Origin: Acidimicrobiales bacterium
Lineage (GTDB): Bacteria > Actinomycetota > Acidimicrobiia > Acidimicrobiales > RAAP-2
Reading direction: 5' to 3'
DNA length: 6,008 bases
Assembly (NCBI GenBank): GCA_017883125.1
Contig: JADGOD010000073.1
Span: 1-6,008 of the forward strand
Of this stretch, positions 5,868-6,008 are shown piece by piece; position 1 is the stretch's first letter; each line of letters starts with the position of its first letter. The notes beneath the pieces are model-generated. The model was not told the DNA's origin. It worked only from the letters and a program-made list of their open reading frames with translations, and ran no database searches. The translations under genes and the position numbers were made by a program.

Positions 5868-5892
5868 TCTCACCGGCAGGACTCGAACCCGC
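5865..5892 (-). other. tRNA T-arm plus acceptor-CCA-like fragment
   Basis: On the minus strand GCGGG-TTCGAGT-CCTGC (5892-5876) is a good T-arm with a canonical T-loop and one G-T pair. It is followed by seven bases CGGTGAG, then A and CCA (5868-5865), the layout of a tRNA 3' end. No complementary 5' acceptor, D-arm or anticodon arm is found upstream; that sequence instead reads as the end of a protein gene whose stop is at 5896. It is one base from the tRNA-like element at 5863. A tRNA 3'-end fragment such as an attachment-site remnant is possible; chance resemblance is not excluded. Confidence 0.3.
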
Positions 5893-5895
5893 ATC

Positions 5896-6008
5896 TCAAG
5901 TACTGAGTGATTCCAACGCGCCCATCGTCTCGAGCTCGACGAAGGCGGCCGCATAGCGCTGCGCGAGCGCGAGGGAGACCTCGGGTCGCTGCCAGCCATC
6001 GGTGCCCA
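5896..6008 (-). CDS. C-terminal end of an unidentified protein, 5'-partial (36 residues visible)
   Basis: The minus-strand frame is open from the right edge and stops with TGA at 5898-5896. The visible residues begin GTDGWQRPEVSLALAQRY and end ALESLST. They look like the amphipathic helical end of a soluble protein, and about 80% of third codon positions are G or C, as expected for a real gene here. Too little is present to assign a family, and I do not recognise it. Other frames are also open over such a short GC-rich stretch, so the call rests on codon bias and the natural-looking residue pattern. The T-arm-like fragment and a small hairpin follow within 32 bases of the stop. Confidence 0.5.
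   Translation of the reverse strand, partial: GTDGWQRPEVSLALAQRYAAAFVELETMGALESLST

Noticed and set aside
4540..5910. Plus-strand open frame of 456 codons running antisense through ilvA and the tRNA-like region
   Set aside because: It is a shadow of ilvA in GC-rich DNA: composition is Gly/Asp/Arg/Val-rich with no recognisable domain, it would translate the reverse complement of the P5-like scar, and the minus strand carries clear IlvA motifs.
5871..5956. Plus-strand peptide containing SPAGLEPASQ, resembling annotated small proteins
   Set aside because: Peptides of this kind are typical false translations of the reverse complement of tRNA T-arms, which is what lies on the minus strand here.

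Overview
The window is GC-rich, gene-dense bacterial DNA. Its style suggests a high-GC actinobacterium: strong G/C third positions, AGGAGG-type ribosome binding sites, and an IlvA protein that reads like the actinobacterial short form. I cannot place it more precisely, and one assembly scar points to an Illumina draft or metagenome assembly.

Layout, left to right. (1) The 3' end of an RsgA-type ribosome-assembly GTPase gene (+, to 466). (2) A classical NAD(H)-type short-chain dehydrogenase (+, best start GTG 629, to 1390). (3) A nitroreductase-family flavoprotein (+, best start ATG 1544, to 2194) with clearly less GC-biased codon use than its neighbour. (4) A convergent gap (2195-2433) with a 7-bp hairpin and a 10-bp direct repeat. 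(5) An AidB-clade acyl-CoA dehydrogenase (-, 4182 to 2434) with an excellent ribosome binding site and a perfect 12-bp palindrome just upstream. (6) A short-form threonine ammonia-lyase, ilvA (-, about 5592 to 4333). (7) A region of about 300 bases holding the ilvA leader (with a perfect 10-bp inverted repeat), a degenerate tRNA-like element on the minus strand (5790-5863), and a T-arm-like fragment. (8) The last 36 residues of an unidentified protein (-, from the right edge to 5896).

The genes do not form one obvious pathway. IlvA makes 2-oxobutanoate for isoleucine synthesis, or for propionyl-CoA. The acyl-CoA dehydrogenase, SDR and nitroreductase are redox enzymes of unknown substrate that could serve lipid or xenobiotic metabolism; that link is inference from proximity only. 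I found no CRISPR array, transposase, toxin-antitoxin pair or recognisable new defence or biosynthetic system.

The most important observation is probably technical. Inside ilvA, positions 4775-4803 match the Illumina P5 flow-cell oligonucleotide (23 bases plus a T6 tract on the minus strand). They replace a conserved stretch of the enzyme with the residues FFNDTATTE, so the protein sequence there should not be trusted. The most interesting possibly biological signals are the tRNA-like pair near the right end and the hairpin in the ilvA leader.
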